A DNA stretch of 64,000 bases, from positions 26,322,363 through 26,386,362 of the forward strand of contig CM059194.1 of NCBI GenBank assembly GCA_030323885.1, in the 5' to 3' direction. The DNA is from Branchipolynoe longqiensis. Taxonomy: Eukaryota; Annelida; Polychaeta; Phyllodocida; Polynoidae. Under the pieces are notes generated by a model. The model worked only from the letters and a program-made list of their open reading frames with translations, was not told where the DNA came from and did no database searches. A program made the translations under genes and the position numbers. Of this stretch, positions 1-10,332 are shown in pieces. Numbering within the stretch: position 1 is the stretch's first letter; the number at the start of each line of letters is the position of its first letter.

Positions 1-59
1 CCCTACACATGATATACACATATACATACATACATACATAATCACATATATACCTATAT

Positions 60-300
60 ATATTTGTTTTTGTTAAAGTTGCATAGTCCAATGGCTTTGA
101 GTTTTTGTCATTTTCTGAAATGAATACATCAGGTTCATTGTTGTAATCTATCTTACTTGAAGTAACTTTTACTTATTAAATAGTTAACTTTTGAAGTATT
201 TGAAGTGCAAATATGCCAACATAATTTTGGCAAGCCCACCAAAACTCTGAGACCATAGGCTTATACAGAAACAGGTTGTATCAGTATTAAATTGACTTGG
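60..300 (-). repeat. Dispersed repeat, family R1 (TCGGACTATGCAACTTTA type)
   Basis: Read on the minus strand, this stretch matches the tandem block at 40,130-40,880. Both carry a segment on the theme 'ctatggtgtcagagttttgg', a 'ttgcacttcaaatat' segment, then 'aaactcaaaaccat' followed by a TCGGACTATGCAACTTTA-like end. No open frame and no terminal repeats are visible, so the class is unknown. The same terminal word recurs at about 1,110-1,135 and 24,222-24,245. Confidence 0.7.
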
Positions 301-329
301 TCTTCTCTTTTATGGGCAGCAAATGCTTA

Positions 330-1032
330 ATGGCCCTGTTACATTACTATGCATCTCGCCAGCGCGCCACCAACGCGTAAAATCACTTTTTTACGTCGAG
401 AAGCGTCAAACTTTTCGGTGTAGGGGGGCAAAGTTGGATGTATACACACCGCATACACAGCGTATGGCCAATGTATGACCAATGTATGGCTAACATACCT
501 CCCAGCGAAAATTGCTTGAATTACACTCAAGGTACGTTCACAGAATGCTGGTGAACGTTATATATGTTATTCGATCGCCAGAACTATGCGTCATACATTA
601 CATACGTTAAGACACGCTGGAGAAATGCTAAACATACATTAGGCTACGTTATCCATACGTTGTCAGTGCGCGGAGTGTACCTTCCCACTGCCTTTAAAGG
701 AGGTCAACGTAGTGCAACGTAGTGAACAACATTTGACTAACGTATGTCTAACGTATGTCTAACATACATCGACGTAGACCTAACGCATACATAAAGTACG
801 GCGGATGTAAAATCCACACGTTGTCGAACATTGTCATACATCGAAAGTTTTGTGCATGCACAAAAAACTTTTCCGACCCTCTGATGTGCGACGCCGTATC
901 TCGACGTACAATGATATATACCAACGAGCGCCTAATGCACGCATAACCCATAGCGACGTATCCCAACGTAGCGGCAAAAAATCACATACATCGATACACC
1001 TTTGCATGATGCGTCATAATGTGACAGCACCA
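330..1032. mobile_element. MITE, GGCCCTGTCACAC family (copy 1), PIF/Harbinger-like
   Basis: A 703-bp non-coding element. The left end reads ATGGCCCTGTTACATTACTA and the right end, reverse complemented, reads TGGTGCTGTCACATTATGA. TTA flanks both sides (327-329 and 1,033-1,035), which fits the 3-bp TWA target duplication of PIF/Harbinger elements. The interior is crowded with ACGT-containing words (ACGTA, TACGTT), probably subterminal binding sites. Near 850-867 lies a perfect 18-bp palindrome, TTTTGTGCATGCACAAAA. Short ORFs inside are chance. Related copies are at 5,805, 12,823, 13,724 and the larger element from about 58,940. Confidence 0.8.
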
Positions 1033-1394
1033 TTACGAGTGAGTGAACCAGTATCTAAGTTAGATATGTAGAATCAAATGTAGGTCACTGTTTTGGTTTT
1101 AAAAATGTGATGCTTTCATCGGACTATACAGCTTTAAATATTTGTAACCCGATTGAAAGAGGTGGTCAGTTGGCAGGAAAGCACCCAGGTGGCGCCAGTA
1201 GTACAGACAATCGGAACGGAACAAGTGAAGTGAAATAGCATGATTGGCATAAGATACAAGTGTATAGTTATATTCAACAGCTATTGTTAGCTCACTTTAT
1301 AGACCTTACACTATATACTATTTTTGTGTAAATAGTTGTTAGCTCACCTGATATACCTTACTATTTAAACCAACTTTGTGTCAATAAACCCTAA

Positions 1395-1475
1395 TGAAAA
1401 ATGGCTAGAAGACCAGTGCTTCGGCGCTGACAAAAGAACATATTCAGCAGAATGAACATATTTACCCCACACAAA
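1395..1475 (+). repeat. Dispersed repeat, family R2
   Basis: The stretch from 'gaaaaatggctagaagacc' through 'catatttacccc' is repeated with few changes at 49,232-49,310. Upstream both share 'ttgtgt(g)taaata'. It may be the 3' tail of a retroelement, but no coding part is adjacent. The rest of 1,033-1,560 shows nothing I can assign apart from a short R1 word near 1,110. Confidence 0.6.
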
Positions 1476-1563
1476 GAAAACCCCCAAAAACCCATATCAT
1501 TCGTGGTAAAATAATCTAATAACATACGTGAGTACTTTGTTATTGATATAATCAATAATATAT

Positions 1564-1875
1564 AGTATAGTTATACGAGTCTTACCTTGGTACAGATGAT
1601 GGATAACTGTTGTTTTACCGAGGTATAAGCCTCGGATAGATGTGGGCTAGGGAGAGGTAAGCACGTCCGGTACCAGCAATCTTAACCTACTTATTGAGGA
1701 TAAAAATGACTTTCAAACAATGGATACTATTACTTTACCGAAAAGGTACACCAACGGAATAGATGTGGCAGGGTGTGGCGGGAGGGCCCTAGCCCACATC
1801 TATCCGAGGCTTATACCTCGGTAAAACAACAGTTATCCATCATCTGTACCAAGGTAAGACTCGTATAACTATACT
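1564..1875. repeat. Perfect 89-bp inverted repeat next to the 3' end of the tyrosine recombinase gene
   Basis: Arms 1,564-1,652 and 1,787-1,875 are exact reverse complements, separated by 134 bp. Each arm contains its own small hairpin, CCGAGG-TATAAG-CCTCGG. Short related words continue outside (ACCTCGGTAAAC near 1,885; inverted ggataaaaatga / tcatttttatcc at about 1,698 and 1,935). The right arm ends about 130 bp beyond the stop codon of the minus-strand recombinase gene at 2,005. Known DIRS1 elements end in inverted terminal repeats plus an internal complementary region of about this length in this place, so this may be the right end of a DIRS-like element. An unrelated fold-back insertion is the alternative. 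Confidence 0.75.
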
Positions 1876-2004
1876 ATTTTACCTCGGTAAACAGCCTCAG
1901 GCTAGCCTCAGGCTAGGGAGACCTTTACATAATTCATTTTTATCCTTAATATCATTCTTTCTTATTATTATAACATTCTAAATTTTTGTTCTCACCTATT
2001 CTTG

Positions 2005-2880
2005 TTAGTTGGCGAGAAGACGCTTTGCAACGCCGGTAGGCTTTTCTAGTCGTTTATTATAATGTTTTGCAAACGACTTAGCCGTCTTCCAGCCTGCATG
2101 CGCTAGTATTCTTTTCACAGAAATACCAAGCACCCGTGCCTTGGAGACCATGGCTCCTCTAGTTGAGTGGGAAGAGTATTTACTCGTATCCACTCCAGCC
2201 AATTTCAACACCGTAATTGTCCATCTGGCAAGTGTGTCTCGTGAAATCGCCTTATGTGGCTTTATAAAGCTCACTAATAGTTGTTGTGATGCACGTAAAT
2301 CCTTTGTCTTGTATATATAAGCCCGTATGGCCGACACAACACATAATTTCCGATCATTCGGAAAACAGTCTAAGTGAACCGTTGATAAAGGGTCACCTAA
2401 CGTGTTCGATTTAAGCAATTTTTCTAAATCAAACGTAGCTTGTTGCTTGTCTATTTCTAATCCAGTTAAGGATAAAGCAACAATCGTCTGTCCTCTGTGT
2501 CCGGTTACTAACAATAACAGGACCGCGACCTTAAAACCTAACTGTTTTATATCTAACCACGAGTTGTGAGGCCAAGCCTGAAACAACTTAAATACTATAG
2601 AAACATCCCAAAACCGACTATACTTTGGTTTTGGAGGATTCCTTTGATAAATTGAACGAAGTAAATAACAAATAACATAATGTTTTCCAACTGTTTCGCC
2701 ATCAATTCTAGGTAATATAATTGATAACGCACACCTCGCCGCATTAATCGATCCAAAGGAAAGTCCTTCATCCTCTAGAGAACGAAGAAACCGAGCTACT
2801 TGTGAAATCTTTGGATTTGTTGGCTTAACTTTCATTAACAAACAATGTACACCCCATTTCTTTAAATAGGTTGTATACAT
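2005..2880 (-). CDS. Tyrosine recombinase of DIRS-like retroelement
   Basis: This 291-residue ORF codes for a tyrosine recombinase, the enzyme DIRS-group retrotransposons use instead of an integrase to join a circular DNA copy to the genome. An N-terminal helical core-binding region (residues 1-90) precedes a catalytic domain in which the R-H-R-H/W-Y set is visible: Arg in TGHRGQ (about residue 132), HSTR (about 240), HAGW (about 263) and the nucleophile in KHYNK (about 275). HSTR is usual for DIRS1-type rather than Ngaro-type enzymes. The frame stays open upstream to about 3,010, through residues resembling the start of such enzymes (AWRPGT), so the ATG at 2,880 may be internal. No RT or RNase H lies beside it; an assembly gap begins at 3,100. 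The reading frame shows no break. Confidence 0.85.
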   Translation of the reverse strand: MYTTYLKKWGVHCLLMKVKPTNPKISQVARFLRSLEDEGLSFGSINAARCALSIILPRIDGETVGKHYVICYLLRSIYQRNPPKPKYSRFWDVSIVFKLFQAWPHNSWLDIKQLGFKVAVLLLLVTGHRGQTIVALSLTGLEIDKQQATFDLEKLLKSNTLGDPLSTVHLDCFPNDRKLCVVSAIRAYIYKTKDLRASQQLLVSFIKPHKAISRDTLARWTITVLKLAGVDTSKYSSHSTRGAMVSKARVLGISVKRILAHAGWKTAKSFAKHYNKRLEKPTGVAKRLLAN

Positions 2881-3099
2881 TTTGACAGTTCCTGGCCTCC
2901 AGGCATCCGATACTATCCTATCCTCAGTAATTCGTCCAATCCAAATTGCTGTAGCTGCTTTCTTAGAAAAGGAATGCCAATAGGGGCGTCGTTGACACGT
3001 CGCCGTGAACCACTAGCGGTCCGTGGGTGCGTCAGATTCCCGAGTTTTCTTGGAAATCGTATACGATCTTTTGCCAGTTGTGAAACTGTGGCAGCCAAG

Positions 3100-3599
3100 N
3101 NNNNNNNNNNNNNNNNNNNNNNNNNNNNNNNNNNNNNNNNNNNNNNNNNNNNNNNNNNNNNNNNNNNNNNNNNNNNNNNNNNNNNNNNNNNNNNNNNNNN
3201 NNNNNNNNNNNNNNNNNNNNNNNNNNNNNNNNNNNNNNNNNNNNNNNNNNNNNNNNNNNNNNNNNNNNNNNNNNNNNNNNNNNNNNNNNNNNNNNNNNNN
3301 NNNNNNNNNNNNNNNNNNNNNNNNNNNNNNNNNNNNNNNNNNNNNNNNNNNNNNNNNNNNNNNNNNNNNNNNNNNNNNNNNNNNNNNNNNNNNNNNNNNN
3401 NNNNNNNNNNNNNNNNNNNNNNNNNNNNNNNNNNNNNNNNNNNNNNNNNNNNNNNNNNNNNNNNNNNNNNNNNNNNNNNNNNNNNNNNNNNNNNNNNNNN
3501 NNNNNNNNNNNNNNNNNNNNNNNNNNNNNNNNNNNNNNNNNNNNNNNNNNNNNNNNNNNNNNNNNNNNNNNNNNNNNNNNNNNNNNNNNNNNNNNNNNN
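3100..3599. other. Assembly gap (500 N)
   Basis: A run of 500 N. A round length suggests a gap of unknown true size. Any reading frames called across it are artefacts. Missing parts of the minus-strand tyrosine-recombinase element could lie here. The flanking 3,600-3,800 is AT-rich and shows nothing. Confidence 0.98.
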
Positions 3600-4059
3600 T
3601 TCTTCGTAGCCAACTTTATATCAATAATCAACTGAGTGAGATAAATCATAAATCATATAAGTAGTGATCAGGGGGATCAATGAGTTTTTAGGGTAAATGA
3701 TCACTTTTAATTGATCTTAGTAAATCATATATATTAAGATAGTGATGAATGGCTAATAGGAGAAATTAACCTATTCACAGTTTAGGATAATTACGGTGAG
3801 GAGATTTTTGTATCATTAAATGTTTTTGTTTTTATTTGTCTATTTGTTGTGGGCAGGGCTGCCGGCCTCCGCCCGTTGTGCTGTGACGTCCATGGGGTGG
3901 GCTTCTCGTGTGTGGGTAGTACCGTTGCCTGTCATGCGGGCGTTGTCGACATGTTTGTTTGCTGTGTGTTCCCCGCAGTGGCCTGTGGTGGTGGTGCGGG
4001 CTTCGTCGCGACGTCCTGTTATAATAACATGAGGGTTGCTCGGCCGCGTTGAGCATGTT

Positions 4060-4533
4060 GCGGTTTCCCAGGGACACCAGTTTGCGAGGGACACATCGCT
4101 TCTGCACATGCGTCAAAATCGAACAGCATCGTCACTAACCTTATAAATTTAATATAATGTTTTTGGTAAAGATGTTTTCTATATGTGTACCAAACGATTT
4201 GTTTCTAGATGCTGTAATTTGAGAGATATTTGACTTCTGTATTATCTGTATGAACATTGCTCACGACCATTGACAATGCCTTGAGTTTGACGGTATACGC
4301 AGTGCAAAACGTTAGTTTTATTCAAAATTAATAGAATTCAAGAACCCTAACCTAATAAATGTAATATAGTCTTTATGGTAAAGATGTTTTCTATATGTGT
4401 ACCAAGCGATTTGTTTCTAGATGGTGTAATTTGGGAGATATTTGACTTCTTCTGTATGAAGATTTGCTCACGGCCGTTAACAATGTATTTGAATGGAAGT
4501 GTCCCTGGCAAACTGGTGTCCCTCGGAATCCGC
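4060..4533. mobile_element. Non-autonomous fold-back element, family F1 (copy 1)
   Basis: Terminal inverted repeats of about 34 bp: the left end begins GCGGTTTCCCAGGGACACC and the right end, reverse complemented, begins GCGGATTCCGAGGGACACC. Inside are two direct copies of a ~140-bp sequence (about 4,150-4,290 and 4,370-4,490), including 'aagatgttttctatatgtg'. A second copy of the whole element lies at 28,111-28,552, inverted relative to this one. No coding capacity. Confidence 0.75.
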
Positions 4534-4642
4534 ATCAAGCACCCCATGCTACTACAATACTTTTCCCCTTCATATCACCTGTGATGCAGTCATACTAAAC
4601 CAATTGTATCAACTTATCAACCAGCACTAACCAATACTATTT

Positions 4643-5368
4643 TTACACTGTGTTTGTGGAGCCGTTGGCAGCACCTTGAATTTTGTTTTTTGCCATGTTA
4701 TTCTTGGCCTTTTTCCTGCACTGCTGTTTGGTGTGCTCGTAGTAGGTTTGTGTTGTACGAAAGCAGTATGCACACGTATGGACCACGTCCTGTGGGCCGT
4801 CCTGATGGTGTTGCGGCTTGTTGCACCTGCGCCCTGAGTTGTAGGTTAGGCAAGGCATCTCGTGAGGCTCAGCCTCGAGCCTGGCGCGGCCGCCCTTGTT
4901 GTCGGGGTAGCTTGTGTTTGTCCGGATTGTGGTATGGGTTATTGAAGGCAAATCTCGACTCTCATTGTGGATCCCCTGCTCACTGCTCCAGGAGAGCTTC
5001 TTCTTCTCGATTTTGTCGAACATCTTCTGACTCCATGCCCTTATCACATCCCAGGAGCTATATATTGTCTCCTCTGCGATTATGTAGAGATGGTCTAACA
5101 TGCCGTCCAAATCATTTGGGTTGTACACCTCTTTGTCATCTAGCATTGTCAGGTATGTGGTTATGTATTCCCTCTCTGTCATAGTGTGCCTCACCGCTAT
5201 CTTCTGGGCGAGGGACACACAGTTATGACGGTCAAGGAACATGAAGGGCTTAGCAATCGGGTACTTAACGAACATATCATTCAGGGAATGTGAGCTTATA
5301 CTACTAGGCCTACACAGGAGATGCATTGCGGAATAATGGACCAGTGTTACAGATTCATCTATCCCCAA
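4643..5368 (-). CDS. Gag-like protein with Cys/His zinc finger, uncharacterised
   Basis: An open frame of 241 residues with no ATG at its very start (it opens at a TTG after a stop), so it is probably a fragment or an exon. Residues 50-110 look helical and acidic, with a pattern like capsid-type Gag. The last 70 residues carry a Cys/His cluster: CLTYNSGRRC, then CAYC, a His, then QQC, followed by a Lys-rich tail. Nucleic-acid-binding fingers of this kind close the Gag proteins of DIRS/Ngaro and some LTR elements; the Ngaro Gag at 8,100-8,200 in this window has a similar layout. It is on the same strand as, and upstream of, the DIRS-like recombinase at 2,005-2,880, so it might be that element's Gag. 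This is inference; a fold-back element and a gap lie between them. Confidence 0.5.
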   Translation of the reverse strand: MGIDESVTLVHYSAMHLLCRPSSISSHSLNDMFVKYPIAKPFMFLDRHNCVSLAQKIAVRHTMTEREYITTYLTMLDDKEVYNPNDLDGMLDHLYIIAEETIYSSWDVIRAWSQKMFDKIEKKKLSWSSEQGIHNESRDLPSITHTTIRTNTSYPDNKGGRARLEAEPHEMPCLTYNSGRRCNKPQHHQDGPQDVVHTCAYCFRTTQTYYEHTKQQCRKKAKNNMAKNKIQGAANGSTNTV

Positions 5369-5390
5369 TTCAAATTATCTTTTATTTTAT

Positions 5391-5515
5391 GTAAGATTAA
5401 CCATACGTTCGACAATCTCTTTCATGTCATCACATCTATCACCAATTCCACAACAACAAAGAGTCATCTTAGGTAAGATTATGCATAAATTCGACAATCT
5501 CTTTCATTTCAAGTA
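5391..5515 (+). repeat. Two direct copies of an ~82-bp unit
   Basis: 'gtaagatta..cat' followed by 'ttcgacaatctctttcat' occurs at 5,391 and again at 5,473. This is a small local duplication. The remaining 5,516-5,800 shows nothing I can assign. Confidence 0.6.
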
Positions 5516-6372
5516 GTGACATAATATAACATTTGGTTGTGAATTAAATGAGTTTACACTGATACTATGAATACCTGTGAGTGACGGTGCGGTGAGTGGT
5601 TCTCAGGTAGAAGCATTTACCATGCGTGTCCATCCTACTCTCCCCTCGCATACCACTAACAACATTGGCCTTCTCATCTTCCAGCAAGCCCCCAAAGGCG
5701 CCATCTGTTGCTCAGCAAGTTAGCAGGCTTCCATTGCAAGTCCGCTCAATAATTAATGTATTTCCGGACTAGTATTTTCTTTCTTTTGTTTTTTCCAGTG
5801 TTTAAAGGGCCTGTCACACTACGACGTATCGCCTCAATGTGTGCCAACGTATGTGATTTTCGACCAACACATCAGCGTACATCATCATACATTACATGTA
5901 TGTTGGGCATATGGCATATACGTTCTGTATACGTCGGTATACATCGTCTTACGTCGATGCGTGTCGAGGCTCCGAAAAAATGTTGTGCATGCTCAAAATC
6001 GTCATGTGTGTCGATGTGTGGCTTGTATGTTGAACGTATGCTACATGTACGGTTGGGATACATTGGCATATGTTGGGAGTACATTAGGGATACGTTTGTA
6101 TACGTTGCTGCACTTTAGCAATACGTTCAGCTGGTGTGAATGTGCAGTCCGCTACAGTCAGCGTACTGCCAATGGATGCATTACGTACTCCTAACATACT
6201 TCGAAAGTATGCCTGCCGTATCTCCAACGTATTTAACGTATATGTCGTACTTCTAGTGATGGAGTAATGTATGTAATGTTGGTCAGCATTCTGTGAGCGC
6301 TATACAAGCGTTTTGCAAACGTTTTGCAAATGTTTTGCGAGGCACATAAACACTCTCATATGCTAGCAATAC

Positions 6373-6566
6373 GGGATGTATAATTAATTATGCGTATATA
6401 AGTAGGCGGAGTATATATTTCTTATTATTATTATTACCACGATTATTCTACCATTACACCATAAGTATTATGTCCAATCGCTGACTTGCCTCGATTTGCC
6501 CCCGTTGCCCGCGGCAACACCGCTGAACGGGTAGCCCTTGGCCAGTCTACTGCTTGTTTTCAAACT
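6373..6566 (+). repeat. Ngaro terminal repeat A1
   Basis: 194 bp starting GGGATGTATAATTAATTATG and ending CTTGTTTTCAAACT. It is almost identical to A2 at 11,316-11,508 (small difference in the CCCGCGGCAAC stretch). It contains TATATAAGTAGGCGG-like sequence that could serve as a promoter, upstream of Gag. Confidence 0.88.
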
Positions 6567-7125
6567 GATCGGACTGATCGGACTGATCGCACGCGCAGCC
6601 CTCCCTACAGCAGCAACAAACACAGTCTACCTGTTACCTGTGTCTTACCTTGTTTGCCGGACTTTACAGCAAATATATCATTATTATAGTTAGGATTCGA
6701 CGCTCACAAGTCGACCTCCAGTAATTTAAATTGACCTGCCAATGTTTGAGAAAATTGCTTCATTACTTTGAATCTGATTGCCGATATGTGTGTCGACCAT
6801 TGAGTCGATTAGAACGATATTTGACATACATTGAGTACTCGACAATACGAATCGACTTAAGTACGAACCGATTGAATGCTAAATCGACTTCGATTTATCG
6901 GCCGTTTTATTCGTTTTTTCTGTTACTGAGGCAATTAAGCTCTCTAGTACTATGGTCTAAGTACTTAAGTGCTTGTACTTAAGCAGCTTAGTAACCTGAG
7001 TGCGGACCCTGCTACACCGGTAGCAGGCCAGGGTTCTGGTCACAGCATTCCACTTTGGCTGCCATAGTCCAGCGGCTAAAGCGTGTGCTTGTTCGACTTA
7101 CATTAGGAGATACCCTGGCCGCGAT

Positions 7126-8205
7126 ATGCCAACAGGGTATTGTAGCGACTGTGGCGTTCCACACAAGAACCATGACCCTGCATTGTGTGCTATGAAGAGC
7201 GCAGAGCTCCAATTGACTAGGCCAGGCACGTCGACTAGGAGTACGGGAGCGTTGAAGACTACCAAGCCAGAGGATGACAGGAGCGACCAGGGCGACTTGG
7301 AGCCGCCGGTATCAGCTATGGCTTCGCTGTCACTACAGGAACGTGAGAAGATCGCACGCGAAGGCATCGAGGCACTTAAGGCTGAGCTGAGGGTATCGGC
7401 CCTCGAGGAGGAATTTGAGGAATTAATTGCCGAGCGTGAAAGACGACGGAATCGAGGGAGGATGGCCGATAGGCAAGACAGCTCTGCGACGACAAAGGTT
7501 GTGACGGGACTCCCTGCCGCAATGACGGTTGGGCCTGCAGACGACTACCGGAGCGCGAGTGAGACTGCACTTCCCCCACCGACATGGACCCATGGAACCG
7601 AGGGGGACGACGGCGACCTACATCGCAGATCGCGACGACGCTCAAGAGGATCGAGCAGGAGGAGACGATCTTCAAGATCCAGCAGTGATGGCAGTTCTTC
7701 GAGGCGACGAAGAAGTAAGTGGTCACTCAAGCGATACGCATCAGGAAAGGCCGCTCGAAAGTTAAATGCTCATGAGCTAATTAGGGCATCGTGTGTCTGG
7801 TGCCTTGACATACCTGGACTTACCGTGAGTAACTACAAGGCGATTATCCAGCACATTAGCTTTATTTCCACCAGAGCAAGTGACGATCATTACAAGGATA
7901 TTGCTCATGTAGATCATGTGCTGGCGATTCGTAAACTTGCTGAAACCATTGGTTTCGAAGCTTTCGGTAAGGCACACCAAGACGAAAGCATTGTACATTA
8001 CGGCCCACATAATATGAAAGCTAGGAAGGCCGGAGGCGGGAACTTTACTAGCCAAAAGCGATCAATCGGTACCAGTTCACGTAGGGCTTGCTACGCATGG
8101 AATGGTGATTCCGGCTGTAACAGGACTGAGGACGACTGCAGGTTCGCCCATATCTGCTCCCACTGCGGCTCGAAATCTCATAAGCGTTCAAAATGTAAAG
8201 ATTGA
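7126..8205 (+). CDS. Ngaro Gag-like protein with zinc finger
   Basis: A 359-residue protein starting at the first ATG after the leader. It should package the element RNA for reverse transcription. Visible parts: an N-terminal CSDCG...H...C cluster (residues 6-22); an acidic-basic helical stretch with coiled-coil character (about 70-115, EREKIAREGIEALKAELR); an Arg/Ser-rich tract (about 165-195) likely to bind nucleic acid; a ~100-residue region probably equivalent to capsid; and a C-terminal Cys/His cluster (CYAW...C...DC.FAHICSHCG...C, about 320-357). It ends in a single TGA, after which the same frame continues directly into the pol region, so Gag-Pol may be made by stop-codon readthrough. 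Uninterrupted in this copy. Confidence 0.75.
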   Translation: MPTGYCSDCGVPHKNHDPALCAMKSAELQLTRPGTSTRSTGALKTTKPEDDRSDQGDLEPPVSAMASLSLQEREKIAREGIEALKAELRVSALEEEFEELIAERERRRNRGRMADRQDSSATTKVVTGLPAAMTVGPADDYRSASETALPPPTWTHGTEGDDGDLHRRSRRRSRGSSRRRRSSRSSSDGSSSRRRRSKWSLKRYASGKAARKLNAHELIRASCVWCLDIPGLTVSNYKAIIQHISFISTRASDDHYKDIAHVDHVLAIRKLAETIGFEAFGKAHQDESIVHYGPHNMKARKAGGGNFTSQKRSIGTSSRRACYAWNGDSGCNRTEDDCRFAHICSHCGSKSHKRSKCKD

Positions 8206-10332
8206 CCGCCAATCTCGGATCTACTGGGGACACTGGACGTTGATAACGAGGATACCTGCGATGACCGTGGGATTAGACGCAGCCGGCCTACTTCTGTTTT
8301 TCCGGCTGGATGCTTCCACAGTGACCCAAAAATTGACAGAGATCTGGTTCGAACCAATGACTGTGTTCAATGTGCTTCAGATATTGCTAACATAACTAAC
8401 ACTTACTTGCTTGATTCGTTCCCCTTTGATCATGTTCAACGCATAACCTGTAATGTTGATGATTATCCTGGGGTTGAGGCTCTTGGTGTGGGTGATGTTA
8501 ACATAAGCAAGTCTCATTTTTCCACAATTGGGGATGGTTTGCAATGGGTGCAACCACGTGGCACCAGTAGTGATGATCTGTTATTTGTAGAGTCTGACGA
8601 TCATGGTGACCTGTGTGTACAAGTTAGGGAACGGCCTGGTGCGCCACCAGTGGCAGTTAAGGTCACTAAGGAATGTGTGCAAGGTTGCTGTTCATGTGTG
8701 CATGCTATCGTGGGGGTCGCTAGCCAACTTAAACCATGTAGGTTTTTTGTAGAGTTATTTATGAGGGGTGACACTGATCCCGACTGGGTCTACCTCATGA
8801 TAGGAGTGACTTTCGGGTTTTGTGTGATCAATCCCACTTGTGACAGTAGCTATATGCCTGACCGTCCCAAGAAGAAATCAGCTTGGGATTATGAGATCAT
8901 CAGTAAAAAATTTAGTGATGAGGAGGCAGCTGGGGTCATCTATGTAGTTCACGACCTTCCAATATGCACTCATGACGCTTTCGTCGTCCCCAAGGACGAC
9001 GGCGGCGGTCGTGTAGTAATCAACTGCAGTAGGCCCTCCTCGCTATCGGTTAATAATTATACTCATGAGGTTTGTACCAAATTCTCTTACAAGGGCTTAG
9101 ACGATGTGACTGAAATGTTAGAGAAGGGGGATTGTCTCGGAACCGTGGACATAAAAGACGCCTATCGTGCTGTATCGATCCCCCCCGATGATCGGCACCG
9201 ATGTCCGATGTTGTGTGCATGAGGGATTGGTCGGGGTTGTGAACTACTTGGATGACTTCTGTCTTGTAGGAGGTACCGCTAGTGAGGTGCGTAAGGCTCA
9301 GAGAACACTAATTGCGATCCTAAGGAGGCTCGGCTTCTTTGTTAGTTTTAGGAAGGTCAGTGCGGTCGACACCAAGGTGCGTTTTCTTGGTATTGACGTC
9401 GACTCGGTCCAATTACAGCTTAGCCTCCCCCAAGATAAATTGGACAAAACACTAGAAATCTTTAGCAAACTTCATGGCCATAAGAAAGCATCGAGGAAGG
9501 ACCTTGAGCGGGTGGGGGGCCTCCTCGCACATTGCTCTAAGGTAATTAGGGGGGGTAGGACTTCACCCGGCATATATATGACCTTATCGCCAAACTAAAA
9601 CAGCCGTTCCATAGAGCCAGATTAAACGCGGGTGTCAAGGAGGACCTCAGCTGGTGGCTGAATTTTGCCAAGTCTTTCAATGGTACGGCTAGGATATTGG
9701 GCAAGTTTGCCCCGGTTGTATCGACTTACAGCGATGCTTCAAACTGGGGCTTCGGGGCCTTGCATGACCGGGATTGGCTAGTCGGGACTTTCGCCGAGGG
9801 GCACTCTGATTCTCTAGACGCTTATGCAGGCCACCACCATCATATTCCCCCAGCTGATGTTAAGACCGCCCACATCAATGTTCAGGAGATGTGGGCGGTC
9901 TACGCTGCATGCCTTCGCTGGAGTGGTGGTTGGTAGGACAGCACGGTCATGATGGTGACTGACAGCGCAGTTGTTCAGGCTGCCTTGAACACTGGAAGGT
10001 CTAGTTGCAGGGGAATCATGTACTTCCTCCGGAGGATTTTCTGGCTGGCCGTTGAATTCAATTTCGAGTTCAGTTCTGTGTATATACGCACCCATGTTAA
10101 CGTCGTTTGTAACGCATTGAGCAGGCTAATTAGTAAGGATAGCTCAGATAGGATCAGGAGTGTTGATTGCGCGAGAGCACTTTGTTGTACCGAGATTTTT
10201 GATATTCCGTATTTCTCTTTCAGGAATAGCTGTTCTAAAGGCGGAGCAGCAGGGATACCAGCAGCAATCCTATGCGAGGAATTCGGCTCTAGCAAGGGGG
10301 GTTCAGATCAGAAAATATTTCGAGTATGTTGA
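8206..10332 (+). pseudogene. Ngaro reverse transcriptase and RNase H, broken
   Basis: The polymerase that copies element RNA into DNA. The frame is open from the codon after the Gag stop. RT begins near 8,870; a fingers/palm motif (TVDIKDAYRAV, 9,145-9,178) and the catalytic YLDDF (9,247-9,261) are both present. The ~60 residues normally between them, including the FG motif, are deleted at about 9,200-9,225, with a change of frame. A second frameshift lies near 9,555 (one T missing in the word aggacttcaccc). RNase H follows: SDAS near 9,730, then EMWAVYAA near 9,885, an in-frame TAG at 9,934, and TDSAVV near 9,958; the frame then runs to 10,332. These lesions mean this copy cannot make active RT. 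Its 3' end overlaps the recombinase ORF, which is in another frame. Confidence 0.85.

Noticed and set aside
2974..3664. Frames of about 210 residues across the first gap
   Set aside because: They consist mostly of N.
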